NCBI GenBank assembly: GCA_030066595.1
Contig: JASJBI010000058.1
Location: 1-42,178, forward strand
Reading direction: 5' to 3'
DNA from: Alphaproteobacteria bacterium
GTDB taxonomy: Bacteria > Pseudomonadota > Alphaproteobacteria > JAJFFI01
DNA length: 42,178 bases
In this document: one piece after another, positions 8,460 to 16,826 of the stretch
Numbering within the stretch: position 1 is the first letter of the stretch
Layout: each line of letters starts with the position of its first letter
Position numbers and translations under genes: made by a program
The notes under the pieces: model-generated
The model's input: only the letters and a program-made list of their open reading frames with translations
Told to the model about the DNA's origin: nothing
The model's database searches: none

Positions 8460-8487
8460 GCCCTTCGACAAGCTCAGGATGAAGGGC
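8460..8487. repeat. Short palindromic intergenic repeat
   Basis: GCCCTTC and GAAGGGC form a 7-bp inverted repeat around gacaagctcaggat. The CCTTCGACAAGCTCAGGATGA core is a dispersed intergenic motif that I recall from many alphaproteobacterial genomes. It lies in the gap between surE and the LytM lipoprotein gene and is related to the larger repeat at 23127-23225. Confidence 0.6.
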
Positions 8488-8519
8488 TCGGAATGACGGT
8501 CTCGGTTCCCTGTTACCAT

Positions 8520-9314
8520 TCATTCGCTCGTCGGTGTAAGGGCCTCTCTTAGAGTTGCGATCATCGACGCGTGGGTCAAATCCAAATGCAGCGGCGTCAC
8601 CGAGACGATGCCCTGATTGACGGCGGAGAGGTCGGTGTTCGGCAGGGACGGCTCCTCGTCGCGCAGCGGTCCGATCCAGTAATAGGGTCGGCCGCGCGGG
8701 TCGTGCCGCTCGATCAGGTGGTCGCCGAGCTTGCGGCGGCCCTGGGTGGTCACTTCGACGCCCTTGACCGAGCCGGCCGGCACATTCGGGAAGTTGATGT
8801 TGAGGTAGACGTTGCGGGGCCATTCGACCGAGACCAGCTGTCGGATCAGCTCGGGCGCGTGCCGTTCGGCCGTGGCCCATTTGGTCGGACCGGCGTCGTC
8901 GGTGAGCTGGCTCAGGGCGATCGAGGGCAATCCCATCAGGGTGCCTTCCATGGCCGCGGCGATGGTGCCCGAATAGGTCACGTCCTCGCCCAGATTGCCG
9001 CCCCTGTTCACACCGGACAGGACCAGGTCGGGCGGGTGATCCTTGAGGATGTGGCGGATCGCCAGCAGCACGCTGTCCGTGGGCGTGCCGTCCACGGCGA
9101 AATGGCGGTCGGACAGGCGGCGGATGCGCAAGGGATGGCGCAGGGTCAGGGAATGGCTGGCGCCGCTTTGCTCCGCCTCGGGCGCCACCACCCAGACATC
9201 GTCCGAAAGGGTCCGCGCGATCTTCTCGAGGGTCTTGAGCCCGGTCGCGTGCACGCCGTCGTCGTTGGAGAGCAGGATCCGCGCTCGGGCCAGCTCACGC
9301 AGCGCCGCCGCCAT
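8520..9314 (-). CDS. surE: 5'/3'-nucleotidase SurE
   Basis: A 264-residue protein of the usual SurE length. It dephosphorylates nucleoside monophosphates and is a stationary-phase survival factor in other bacteria. The N-terminus ARILLSNDDGVHATGL carries the adjacent metal-binding aspartates (NDDG). APEAEQSGASHSLT has the conserved Ser/Asn-type metal and phosphate region, and LVLSGVNRGGNLGEDVTYSGT is the second family signature. VDGTPTDSV lies between them. Nothing looks damaged. The gene starts one base after the serS stop codon, so serS and surE are almost certainly one transcript, followed at some distance by the LytM lipoprotein. Confidence 0.96.
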   Translation of the reverse strand: MAAALRELARARILLSNDDGVHATGLKTLEKIARTLSDDVWVVAPEAEQSGASHSLTLRHPLRIRRLSDRHFAVDGTPTDSVLLAIRHILKDHPPDLVLSGVNRGGNLGEDVTYSGTIAAAMEGTLMGLPSIALSQLTDDAGPTKWATAERHAPELIRQLVSVEWPRNVYLNINFPNVPAGSVKGVEVTTQGRRKLGDHLIERHDPRGRPYYWIGPLRDEEPSLPNTDLSAVNQGIVSVTPLHLDLTHASMIATLREALTPTSE

Positions 9315-9315
9315 G

Positions 9316-10596
9316 TCAGACGTCCGGCCCGGAAAGCCGGTCCAAGCCGCCCATATAGGGACGCAGGGCCTCGGGGATGACCACCGAGCCGTCCGCCTGC
9401 TGGTAGTTCTCCAGCAGCGCGATCAGCGTCCGCCCTATGGCCAGGCCGGAGCCGTTCAGGCTGTGTACGAACTCGGTTCCCTTCTGCCCGGGCCGGCGGA
9501 ACCGCGCCTTCATGCGCCGGGCCTGAAAGTCCCAGCAATTGGAGCAGGAGGAGATCTCCCGGTAGGTGTCCTGGCCGGGCAGCCAGACCTCGATGTCATA
9601 GGTCTTGCGGGCGGCGAAACCCATGTCGCCGGTGCTCAAGACGACCAGCCGGTAGTGCAGGCCCAGTCGCTTCATTATCTCCTCGGCGCAGGACGTCATG
9701 CGCTCGTGCTCGTCCTCGGACTGCTCGGGCGTGGTGATGCTGACCAGCTCGACCTTGCTGAACTGGTGCTGGCGCAGCATGCCGCGGGTGTCCTTGCCGG
9801 CGGCGCCCGCTTCGGCCCGGAAGCAGGGCGTCAGCGCGGTGACCCGGATCGGCAGATCGCTCTCGTCCAGCACGTCCTCGCGGGCCAGATTGGTCAGCGG
9901 CACTTCGGCGGTCGGGATCAGCCAGTAATCGTCGGTGGTGCGAAACAGATCCTCGGCGAACTTGGGCAGCTGGCCGGTGCCGAACAGCGAAGCGTCCCGC
10001 ACCAGGATCGGCGGCGCGACCTCGGTATAGCCGAACTCGCCAGTGTGGATGTCCAGCATGAATGCGGCGAGCGCCCGTTCGAGCCGGGCCAAGGCGCCTC
10101 TGAGCAGCACGAAGCGCGCGCCCGAGAGCTTGGCCGCGGTCTCGAAGTCCATCAGGCCCATGGCCTCGCCAATGTCGAAATGCTGTTTCGGTTCGAAGTC
10201 GAAGGCCGGTTTGTTGCCGTGCATGCGCAGTTCGAGATTGGCGCTCTCGTCCGCGCCCTCCGGCACGTCGTCCGCCGGTGCGTTCGGATAATCCGCAAGC
10301 AGCGCGTCCAGACCCTCGCCGAGGCCCCGCTCCTCTTCTTCCAGAACCTGCAACCGGTCCTTGAGGCCCGCCACCTCGGATATCAGCGCGCCGGCGTCCT
10401 CGCCTTTCTTCTTGGCCTCGCCGATCGCCTTGGAGCGCTCGTTCCTGAGCGCCTGGAGCTCCTGCATCTCGCCGATCGCGGCCCGGTGCTTCTCGTCCAC
10501 GGCCAGGATGGTTGCCGACTCGGGCGCGAGCCCACGCCGCTTGAGCGCCGCGTCGAAGGCGTCGGGATGATCGCGAATCCATCGGATGTCGTGCAT
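9316..10596 (-). CDS. serS: Seryl-tRNA synthetase
   Basis: A 426-residue class II synthetase that charges tRNA-Ser with serine. The N-terminus ([23 protein letters not shown]) begins the long helical arm that grips the tRNA, extending to about residue 110. Class II motif 2 is in [29 protein letters not shown], and motif 3 in [19 protein letters not shown] near the C-terminus. [16 protein letters not shown] is the conserved serine-binding stretch. Length and motifs are normal. It sits between tatC and surE, the common alphaproteobacterial order. Confidence 0.97.
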   Translation of the reverse strand: MHDIRWIRDHPDAFDAALKRRGLAPESATILAVDEKHRAAIGEMQELQALRNERSKAIGEAKKKGEDAGALISEVAGLKDRLQVLEEEERGLGEGLDALLADYPNAPADDVPEGADESANLELRMHGNKPAFDFEPKQHFDIGEAMGLMDFETAAKLSGARFVLLRGALARLERALAAFMLDIHTGEFGYTEVAPPILVRDASLFGTGQLPKFAEDLFRTTDDYWLIPTAEVPLTNLAREDVLDESDLPIRVTALTPCFRAEAGAAGKDTRGMLRQHQFSKVELVSITTPEQSEDEHERMTSCAEEIMKRLGLHYRLVVLSTGDMGFAARKTYDIEVWLPGQDTYREISSCSNCWDFQARRMKARFRRPGQKGTEFVHSLNGSGLAIGRTLIALLENYQQADGSVVIPEALRPYMGGLDRLSGPDV

Positions 10597-10685
10597 GCGC
10601 GCCGTTCTCGGTCTTGCCGTCGGGAGAGACTGATCAGTAACGGAGGAGGCCCGGCGAAATCAACCGGCTTCGCGGCCCGATCGCC

Positions 10686-11477
10686 TTACTGATACTCTTC
10701 GTCGAGCTTGGCCTCGGCCTCGGCCCGCTTCTTCTCGACCAGCTTGGCGCAGAAGATCGAGACCTCGTAGAGCAGCAGAATCGGCAAAGCCAGCCCGATC
10801 TGGCTGATCACATCCGGCGGCGTCAGGAGCGCGGCCGCGATGAACACACAGACCACCGCGTATTTGCGCTTCTCGGCCAGCCCCTGCGAGGTCACCAGGC
10901 CGACCCGCGCCAACAGGGTCAGCAGCACCGGCAGCTCGAAGCCCAGCCCGAAGGCGAAGATCAGGCGCATGACCAGCGAGAGGTACTGGTCGACCTTGGC
11001 CTCGAGCTGGATCGGCAGCTCGCCCTCGCCGCCCGGGGTCTGGAAGCTCAGGAAGAAATCCCAGGCGAGCGGCATGATGAAGTAGTAGACCAGCGCGCCG
11101 CCAAGGAAGAACAGGATCGGCGTGGCCACCAGGAACGGCAGGAAGGCCCGCTGTTCGTGCTTGTAGAGGCCGGGTGCGACGAACTTCCAGAGCTGCACCG
11201 CGAAGATCGGAAAGGTCAGGAAGGCCGCGGCGAAGAACGCCACCTTGACATAGGTGAAAAAGGCCTCGTGCAGGGCCGTGAAGATCATCCGGTTGCTGGC
11301 TTCGGCGCCCAAGGTCTCGGCCAGGGGGCGGACCAGGAAGGCGAAGATGTCTTCCGCGAAATAGAAGCAGGCGAAGAAGGCCACAACGAAGAAGATGACG
11401 GCCTTGAGCATGCGCTGACGCAGCTCGATCAGATGATCGAGCAGCGGCATCTTCGAATCTTCGACCTGTGCGCTCAC
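10686..11477 (-). CDS. tatC: Sec-independent protein translocase TatC
   Basis: A 263-residue inner-membrane protein, the twin-arginine signal receptor of the Tat system that exports folded proteins. It begins with a short cytoplasmic segment holding MPLLDHLIELRQRML, the diagnostic TatC N-terminus. Six transmembrane helices follow, including AVIFFVVAFFACFYF, LVYYFIMPLAWDFFLSF and LIFAFGLGFELPVLLTLLA. The conserved glutamate lies in GFELPV. The start is GTG at 11477, overlapping the tatB stop by four bases (GTGA), which indicates translational coupling in a tatABC operon. Confidence 0.96.
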   Translation of the reverse strand: MSAQVEDSKMPLLDHLIELRQRMLKAVIFFVVAFFACFYFAEDIFAFLVRPLAETLGAEASNRMIFTALHEAFFTYVKVAFFAAAFLTFPIFAVQLWKFVAPGLYKHEQRAFLPFLVATPILFFLGGALVYYFIMPLAWDFFLSFQTPGGEGELPIQLEAKVDQYLSLVMRLIFAFGLGFELPVLLTLLARVGLVTSQGLAEKRKYAVVCVFIAAALLTPPDVISQIGLALPILLLYEVSIFCAKLVEKKRAEAEAKLDEEYQ

Positions 11478-11959
11478 CGGTTGGAGGCTGCGGCGGTATC
11501 GGCCGTGTCGGCCGGGCGGTCTTCGGGTTTGCCCCCGCCGTCATCCGCCGCCGGGCCGGCGCTGCTGTCTGCCTGCGCCGGCTCCGCCTTGTGAATCGTC
11601 GGCTCCGCCGGTTCCGCGGCCGGCGCCGACGGCTTGCTCTTATCGGTCTGTGCGGCGGGCTTGGGCTTCGCGTCCAGCGCCGGATCGTCGTTCATGATGT
11701 CGGCGGTGGGGTCGATCAGATCGTCGAACTCGCCCGAAAGCTGGTCCTTCGCGGCGTCCTCGACCTCGGCCCTGAGCTCCTTGAGCTCCGCCTCCCGGAC
11801 CAGATCGTCGACCCCGTCCTGGAACTCACGCGCCAGGGACCGGGCCTTGGCGATCCAGGCCCGCACGGTGCGCAGGACCTTGGGCAGGTCCTTCGGTCCC
11901 ACGACAAGGATGGCGATCACCACCACGATCGCCATTTCGGTCCAGCCGATGTCGAACAT
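11474..11959 (-). CDS. tatB: Sec-independent protein translocase TatB
   Basis: A 161-residue protein with the TatA/B layout: a single N-terminal transmembrane helix (GWTEMAIVVVIAILVVGPKDLP, with the helix-breaking GP), an amphipathic helix (KVLRTVRAWIAKARSLAREF), an acidic helical region, and a long disordered tail rich in Ala, Lys, Pro and Asp. MFDIGWTEM with the early glutamate and the GPKDLP hinge separate TatB from TatA. With TatC it forms the twin-arginine signal-peptide receptor. It lies 61 bases after tatA and overlaps tatC. Confidence 0.94.
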   Translation of the reverse strand: MFDIGWTEMAIVVVIAILVVGPKDLPKVLRTVRAWIAKARSLAREFQDGVDDLVREAELKELRAEVEDAAKDQLSGEFDDLIDPTADIMNDDPALDAKPKPAAQTDKSKPSAPAAEPAEPTIHKAEPAQADSSAGPAADDGGGKPEDRPADTADTAAASNR

Positions 11960-12020
11960 GGACGTCTATCGCCTTACGCGTTCGGGGGTCGGGACACGCT
12001 GCCACACCCCGCTCCGAGCC

Positions 12021-12290
12021 TCAGCCTTCGGCGGCTTTGCTCTGCCCCGCGGTCTTGTTCACGGGCTCGGCCTCTTCGGTCGCCTCCGACTTGAGCGCCG
12101 GCTTGGCGCCCTCCGGGCCTTCGTCGCTCTCTTCGCTCTCCTGGTCGGACTTCAGGCCTCGCTTGAACGAGTTGATGCCCCGGCCGACATCGCCCATGAG
12201 GCGCGCGATCTTGCCGCGCCCGCCGAACAGGATGAGCACGATAACGAGCACAATGACCCACTGCCAGATGCCCGCAAATCCTCCCATCAT
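12021..12290 (-). CDS. tatA: Sec-independent protein translocase TatA
   Basis: An 89-residue protein that multimerises to form the Tat translocation pore. The N-terminal membrane helix is [18 protein letters not shown], ending in the FGG hinge (FGRGK-type family motif, here [18 protein letters not shown]). An amphipathic helix follows, then an acidic tail. Either of the first two Met codons could start it; the second gives the more usual MGGF N-terminus. It is the first gene of tatABC and follows fbpC by about 76 bases on the same strand. Confidence 0.94.
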   Translation of the reverse strand: MMGGFAGIWQWVIVLVIVLILFGGRGKIARLMGDVGRGINSFKRGLKSDQESEESDEGPEGAKPALKSEATEEAEPVNKTAGQSKAAEG

Positions 12291-12366
12291 GGTGTCGGAC
12301 TCCCGTGGTGATCAAACAAGTTGCGGCGGATCATCGCAGAAACGCAAGACCCCCGCAACGGCCCTA

Positions 12367-13482
12367 CTATGTAGTGTCAGTTAGCGGAAATACAAAGGCT
12401 TGGTCCAAATCCAGGTCCACGCTGACCACCTCCCCCTCGGGCGGCAGGACCTGCCCGGGCATCCGGGAATGCATATGCAGGCCACGGTTGCCGTCATTGG
12501 CCACGTCCAGGTGTATCAGGCTGCTGCGCCCCAGCATCCGGGTGGCGATGACCCGGGCGCGGCTGCCGCCGCTCGGCGCCGGCACCCCCCAGGAGGCGAT
12601 CTTGGTGCCCAAAGGCGCGATCCTGAGCGCCTCGGGCCGGATCAGGATCTCGACCCGGTCGCCGTCCCCCGCCGCGTCCGCCGGGATCCGGCCGAACGGG
12701 GTCTTCACCGCGCCGGTCTCGACCGTGCCGACCAGGCGGTTGACGTCGCTGAAGAAGCGCGTGACGAAGGCCGAGGCCGGCTGGCTGTAGATCTCGGTGG
12801 GCGCGCCGATCTGCTCCAGGCGGCCGGCCCGCAACACGGCGATGCGGTCGGCCATGAACATCGCCTCTTCGGCGTCGTGGGTGACGATCAGGCAGGCCGT
12901 GCCGCTGTCCTTGAGGATGTGGTAGACGTCGTCGCGGACCTGGTCCCGGAGCCGCGCGTCGAGCCCGGCGAAGGGCTCGTCCAGCAACAAGAGCCGCGGC
13001 CCCGGCGCCAAGGCCCTGGCCAGCGCCACGCGCTGCTGCTGGCCGCCGGACAGCATATGAGGATAGGCCCCGGCCTGTTCCGACAGGCCCACCTGGTCGA
13101 GCGCGGCCGTCGCCCGGTCCTTGCGCGCCGCCGGCTCGAGTGCGCGCAGGCCGAAGGCCACGTTCTCCAGGATGTCGAGGTGGGGAAACAGAGCGTAGTC
13201 CTGGAACACCAGGCCGACCCCGCGTTCGTCCGGAGGCGTGTCGAGGCCGGCCGCCGCGTCCGCGACCAGTTGTCCGCCGAGCCGGACCCGGCCGGCCTGG
13301 ATGTGCTCGAGGCCGGCCACCAGGCGCAGCAAGGTGGTCTTGCCGCACCCCGACGGGCCGACCAGACAGAGGATCTCCCGCGCCCGGACCGACAAGGTGA
13401 CGGCGTCGACGGCCAGCACGGTCGCGAAGGCGTGCCGGACCTCTTCCAGCGCGACGGCCGGACCCTCGCTGGGGTCAGGCAT
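12367..13482 (-). CDS. fbpC: ABC transporter ATP-binding protein, ferric-iron (FbpC) type
   Basis: A 371-residue ATPase that should power the permease encoded just upstream. Walker A is GPSGCGKTT, the Q-loop lies in FQDYALFPHLDILENVAFGL, the ABC signature is LSGGQQQRVALARAL, and Walker B is LLLLDEPFAGLD. The switch His is in VTHDAEEAMFMADR. A C-terminal ~120-residue TOBE-like regulatory domain (RIPADAAGDGDRVEILIRPEAL) is typical of CysA/FbpC/PotA proteins. The start is one base after the permease stop. Iron as substrate is inferred from the pairing with a double-domain FbpB-type permease and from the Fur-like operator upstream. Spermidine or thiamine subtypes are less likely. Confidence 0.85.
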   Translation of the reverse strand: MPDPSEGPAVALEEVRHAFATVLAVDAVTLSVRAREILCLVGPSGCGKTTLLRLVAGLEHIQAGRVRLGGQLVADAAAGLDTPPDERGVGLVFQDYALFPHLDILENVAFGLRALEPAARKDRATAALDQVGLSEQAGAYPHMLSGGQQQRVALARALAPGPRLLLLDEPFAGLDARLRDQVRDDVYHILKDSGTACLIVTHDAEEAMFMADRIAVLRAGRLEQIGAPTEIYSQPASAFVTRFFSDVNRLVGTVETGAVKTPFGRIPADAAGDGDRVEILIRPEALRIAPLGTKIASWGVPAPSGGSRARVIATRMLGRSSLIHLDVANDGNRGLHMHSRMPGQVLPPEGEVVSVDLDLDQAFVFPLTDTT

Positions 13483-13483
13483 C

Positions 13484-15193
13484 CTACATGCGCCCCGGCT
13501 GGTCGGCGGCGCTGCCCGGCCGGGCCCGAGTGACCGCCCGGCTCAACAGAATCACCGGGATGATGCCGACCAGCAGGATGGCCAGCGACGCGCTCGACGC
13601 CTCCTGCAGCTGCTCGTCCACGGCGAACTCGTAGACCCGGGTGGCCAGGGTGTCGAAGTTGAACGGCCGGATGATCAAGGTGGCGGGCAGCTCCTTCATC
13701 ACGTCGACGAAGACCAGCATGCCGGCGGTCAACAGGCTGGCGCGGATCATCGGCAGGTGAACGCGTCTCAGGGTCGCGCCCGGGCCCACGCCCAGGGTGC
13801 GCGCGGCCCCGTCCATGCTGGGCGTCACTCTGGCCAGGCCGGACTCCACCGTGTTGGTGGCGATGGCGAAGAACCGCACCAGATAGGCGAACACCAGGGC
13901 CGCGAGCGTGCCCGACAGCAAGAGCCCGGTGGAGATGCCGAGATGGGCCCGCATCCAGGCATCGACCTGGTTGTCGATCCAGGCAAAGGGCAGCATGACT
14001 CCGACCGCGATCACCGCGCCCGGAACCGCATAGCCCATGCTGGCGACGCGCGCCGCGGCGGCGCTCAGCCAGCTGCGGTGGAGGCGTTGTCCGTACGCCA
14101 GCACGACCGCCAGCGCGACCGCCAGCGCCGCGGTCAGGCCGGCGAGCAGCAGGCTGTGCCAGGCCAGCCGGAAAAAGCTCGCGTCGATCCACTCCCGCGT
14201 CTCGACCGCCCATTTGACCAGGGCCAGTGCCGGCAGCAGGAAACCGAGGACGATCGGCGCGGCGCAGGCGGTGACGGCCAGCAGGGCGCGCCGGCCCCGC
14301 AGCACGAACTGCGGCAAGGGCCGGTAGGTCTGGGTCGCCTGGTGGAACCCGGCGCCGCCGCGGGAGCTGCGTTCCAGCGCGATCAGCGCGAACACGAAGA
14401 TCATCAGGATGGCGGAGAGCTGCGCCGCCGCCGTGGGCTCGCCCAGGCCCAGCCAGGTCCGGTAGATGCCGGTGGTGAAGGTGTCGACGGCGAAGAACTG
14501 CACCGTGCCGAGATCGTTGAGGGTCTCCATCAGCGCCAGCGCCAGACCGGCGACGATCGAGGGGCGCGCCAGCGGCAGCGCGACCGACCAGAAGCAGCGC
14601 CACGGTCCGCAGCCGAGGGTCCGGCTGACCTCCAGGGCGCAGACCGACTGCTCGACGAACGCCGCGCGGGCCAACAGATAGACATAGGGGTAGAGCACCA
14701 GCGCCATCATGATCACGGCGCCAGCCAGAGAGCGGATCTCGGGAAACCAATAGTCAGCCCGGCTCTCCCAGCCAAAGACGTCGCGCAGACCGGTCTGCAA
14801 CGGCCCCGCGAAGTCCAGCAATCCGGTATAGGTGTAGGCGATCACATAGGCCGGCACGGCGAAGGGAATCAGGAGCGCCCATTCGAAGACGCGTCGGCCG
14901 GGAAACTGACACATGGTCACCAGCCAGGCCGTCCCGACGCCGATCACCAGTACGCCCGTGCCCACGCCCAGGCTCAGATAGAGCGTGTTCAGCAGGTAGC
15001 GGGGCAGCACGGTCTCGACCAGATGCCCCCAGATCTCCGGCGCCGGCGCGAACACGTTGCCGGCCACCACCAGCACCGGCACCGAGACCACCGCCGCCAC
15101 CATCAGGGCCAAGAACGTCCAGCCGGTGCCGCCGGCGCGGCGCCGGAACAGCTTCCGTGACGGCGGCGAAGTCGAGAGCGTGGTGTCGGCCAA
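13484..15193 (-). CDS. fbpB: ABC transporter permease, ferric-iron (FbpB) type, two fused domains
   Basis: A 569-residue inner-membrane protein with about twelve transmembrane helices. It carries two binding-protein-dependent permease modules, the fused arrangement usual for Fe(III) transporters of the FbpB/SfuB group. Each half has an EAA-type loop: LEVSRTLGCGPWRCFWSVALPLARPSI and MDGAARTLGVGPGATLRRVHLPMIRASL. It is the first gene of a two-gene unit with fbpC. No periplasmic iron-binding protein (fbpA) gene is next to it, so that component must be elsewhere. A Fur-like palindrome 85 bases upstream supports iron-repressed expression. Confidence 0.86.
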   Translation of the reverse strand: MADTTLSTSPPSRKLFRRRAGGTGWTFLALMVAAVVSVPVLVVAGNVFAPAPEIWGHLVETVLPRYLLNTLYLSLGVGTGVLVIGVGTAWLVTMCQFPGRRVFEWALLIPFAVPAYVIAYTYTGLLDFAGPLQTGLRDVFGWESRADYWFPEIRSLAGAVIMMALVLYPYVYLLARAAFVEQSVCALEVSRTLGCGPWRCFWSVALPLARPSIVAGLALALMETLNDLGTVQFFAVDTFTTGIYRTWLGLGEPTAAAQLSAILMIFVFALIALERSSRGGAGFHQATQTYRPLPQFVLRGRRALLAVTACAAPIVLGFLLPALALVKWAVETREWIDASFFRLAWHSLLLAGLTAALAVALAVVLAYGQRLHRSWLSAAAARVASMGYAVPGAVIAVGVMLPFAWIDNQVDAWMRAHLGISTGLLLSGTLAALVFAYLVRFFAIATNTVESGLARVTPSMDGAARTLGVGPGATLRRVHLPMIRASLLTAGMLVFVDVMKELPATLIIRPFNFDTLATRVYEFAVDEQLQEASSASLAILLVGIIPVILLSRAVTRARPGSAADQPGRM

Positions 15194-15277
15194 GGTCCTT
15201 CCAATACCCGTTACAGCGCGTGCGCGCGCTCGACGCGCGGGCGCGCGGGTCGGTTCCCGTCAACAAATAGAGAACGT

Positions 15278-15296
15278 ATTGCGAATAAGTCGCAAT
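15278..15296 (-). promoter_or_regulatory. Fur-type operator upstream of fbpBC
   Basis: The 19-base sequence ATTGCGAATAAGTCGCAAT is a perfect inverted repeat with 7-base arms and a 5-base centre. Read on the minus strand, ATTGCGACTTATTCGCAAT, it matches the TTGCGAATnATTCGCAA-like Fur boxes known in several proteobacteria. It is in a conspicuously AT-rich patch within GC-rich DNA, 85 bases upstream of the fbpB start. The genes it precedes are of iron-transporter type. Binding by Fur is inferred, not shown. Confidence 0.72.
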
Positions 15297-15323
15297 TACA
15301 AGATGAAGACGTGAGCCAGGAAA

Positions 15324-15995
15324 CTAGTTCTCTTCCGCTTCCAGCAGGTTCGACTGGAGATCGCTGGCGTCCAGCGACTCCTCCTCTTCCGCCCCGTCGG
15401 CGTCTTCTTCCTCAGACGCCGGCGTCAGCTCACCCCGCTCCCGGAGAAGTCCGATCGCCGGCCGCGTGTCCAACAGGCCGGCCGCCTTGAGCTCGTCCAC
15501 GCCCGGCAAGGCATCCAGCCCCGGCAGCCCGAAGTGCTCGAGAAAGGCGTCCGTGGTGACCCAGGTCACCGGCCGGCCGGGCGTCCGGCGCCGGCGTCCC
15601 GGCTTGATCCAGCCCGCCTCCAGCAACATGTCGAGCGTGCCACGGCTCTGTCCCACGCCTCGAATTTCCTCAATCTCGGCGCGGGTCACCGGCTGGTGGT
15701 AGGCGATGATCGCGAGCGTCTCCACCGCCGCGCGCGACAGGCGCCGGGATACGGTGGTCTCGATCTTCAGCCGCGGCGCCACATCCGGCGCCGTGCGGAA
15801 GGCCCATTTGCCGCCGACATGCACCAGATTGACGCCCCGATCCGCGTACTTGTCGGCCAGCTCCGACAGGAGATCCTCGAGGTCCGTCTCTTCCGGCAGC
15901 CGCGCCTTGATGCTCTCCTCGTCCAGCGGCTCGCTGCTGGCGAACAGGAGCGCTTCAAGGAGACGCAGGCCATCGACGCGTTCGCGGCCGTCCAC
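15324..15995 (-). CDS. scpB: Segregation and condensation protein B
   Basis: A 223-residue winged-helix protein, the ScpB subunit that binds ScpA and the SMC ATPase for chromosome compaction and segregation. LRLLEALLFASSEPLDEESIKARLP is the conserved N-terminus. RAAVETLAIIAYHQPVTRAEIEEIRGV is the family signature, followed by GRRRRTPGRPVTWVTTDAFLEHFGL. The C-terminus ends in an acidic tail rich in Glu and Asp. The start is GTG at 15995, and its G is also the last base of the scpA TAG stop, so the two genes overlap by one base and are coupled. Confidence 0.94.
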   Translation of the reverse strand: MDGRERVDGLRLLEALLFASSEPLDEESIKARLPEETDLEDLLSELADKYADRGVNLVHVGGKWAFRTAPDVAPRLKIETTVSRRLSRAAVETLAIIAYHQPVTRAEIEEIRGVGQSRGTLDMLLEAGWIKPGRRRRTPGRPVTWVTTDAFLEHFGLPGLDALPGVDELKAAGLLDTRPAIGLLRERGELTPASEEEDADGAEEEESLDASDLQSNLLEAEEN

Positions 15996-16825
15996 TACGG
16001 GACACTCCCGCGGTCTTGCTCGGGCCCCTCGGAGGCGCTGCGCTTGCGCACATAGATCGGGCCGTACGCCGCGTCCTGGCGCAACTGCGCGGCGCCCGAC
16101 CGTGCCAGCTCCAGGCTCGCGGCGAAGGTCGAGGCAATGGCGGACCGCACCTCCAGGCCGGGCTGCAACCCCGGCGGCAGAAAGCTGCTCAAGGTCTGCC
16201 AGTCGGGCATGCGCCCGATCACCTCGCGCAACCGCTTGATCGCCTCGTCCACCGAGTAGAGGTTGCTCGGCTCGATGGCCAGGCTTTCAACCTTCTGGCG
16301 GCCCTGCTGTTGGGCGTAGGCTTTGAGCAGGTCGTAGAGCGTCACCTGGTGGACGATCCGCGTGACCACGGAGAACGGTTCGGGGTTGCCGCGCGGGAAC
16401 ACGTCGCGGCGCAGCTGCGGCAATGCCAGAATCCGCTGACCCGATTCGCGCATGGCTTCCAGACGGCGCAGCTGGAAGGCCAGAGCCGCGGCCATTTCGG
16501 CCCCCGTGGGTTCCTCCTCTTCCGTCTCCTCTTCGGGCAGCAGCATGCGGGACTTGAGGTAGGCGAGCCAGGCCGCCATCACGAGATAGTCCGCGGCGAC
16601 TTCGAGCTGCAGCCGTCTCAGCTCGGCGATGAACGCGAGGTACTGCTCGGCGAGGTCGAGAATCGAGATCTTTGCCAGGTCGACCTTCTGCGCCTTGGCC
16701 AGCTCGAGCAGCACGTCGAGCGGCCCTTCGTAGCCGTCGAGGTCGACCACCATGCGCTCGCGCGGCGGCGGCGCCTCCCAGTCGTCGAAGGCCTCTTGGT
16801 CGGTAAGGTTTTCGGTCTCGGTCAT
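15995..16825 (-). CDS. scpA: Segregation and condensation protein A
   Basis: A 276-residue kleisin that bridges the heads of SMC and recruits ScpB. The N-terminal domain VVDLDGYEGPLDVLLELAKAQKVDLAKISILDLAEQYLAFI is diagnostic for ScpA, and ADYLVMAAWLAYLKSRMLLP follows. The middle is acidic (EEETEEEEPTGAE). The C-terminal winged helix begins near LSSFLPPGLQPGLEVRSAIASTFAASLELARSG. The gene is preceded at one base by the M50 peptidase gene and overlaps scpB, so it sits in the long nagZ-to-scpB run. Confidence 0.95.
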   Translation of the reverse strand: MTETENLTDQEAFDDWEAPPPRERMVVDLDGYEGPLDVLLELAKAQKVDLAKISILDLAEQYLAFIAELRRLQLEVAADYLVMAAWLAYLKSRMLLPEEETEEEEPTGAEMAAALAFQLRRLEAMRESGQRILALPQLRRDVFPRGNPEPFSVVTRIVHQVTLYDLLKAYAQQQGRQKVESLAIEPSNLYSVDEAIKRLREVIGRMPDWQTLSSFLPPGLQPGLEVRSAIASTFAASLELARSGAAQLRQDAAYGPIYVRKRSASEGPEQDRGSVP

Positions 16826-16826
16826 G

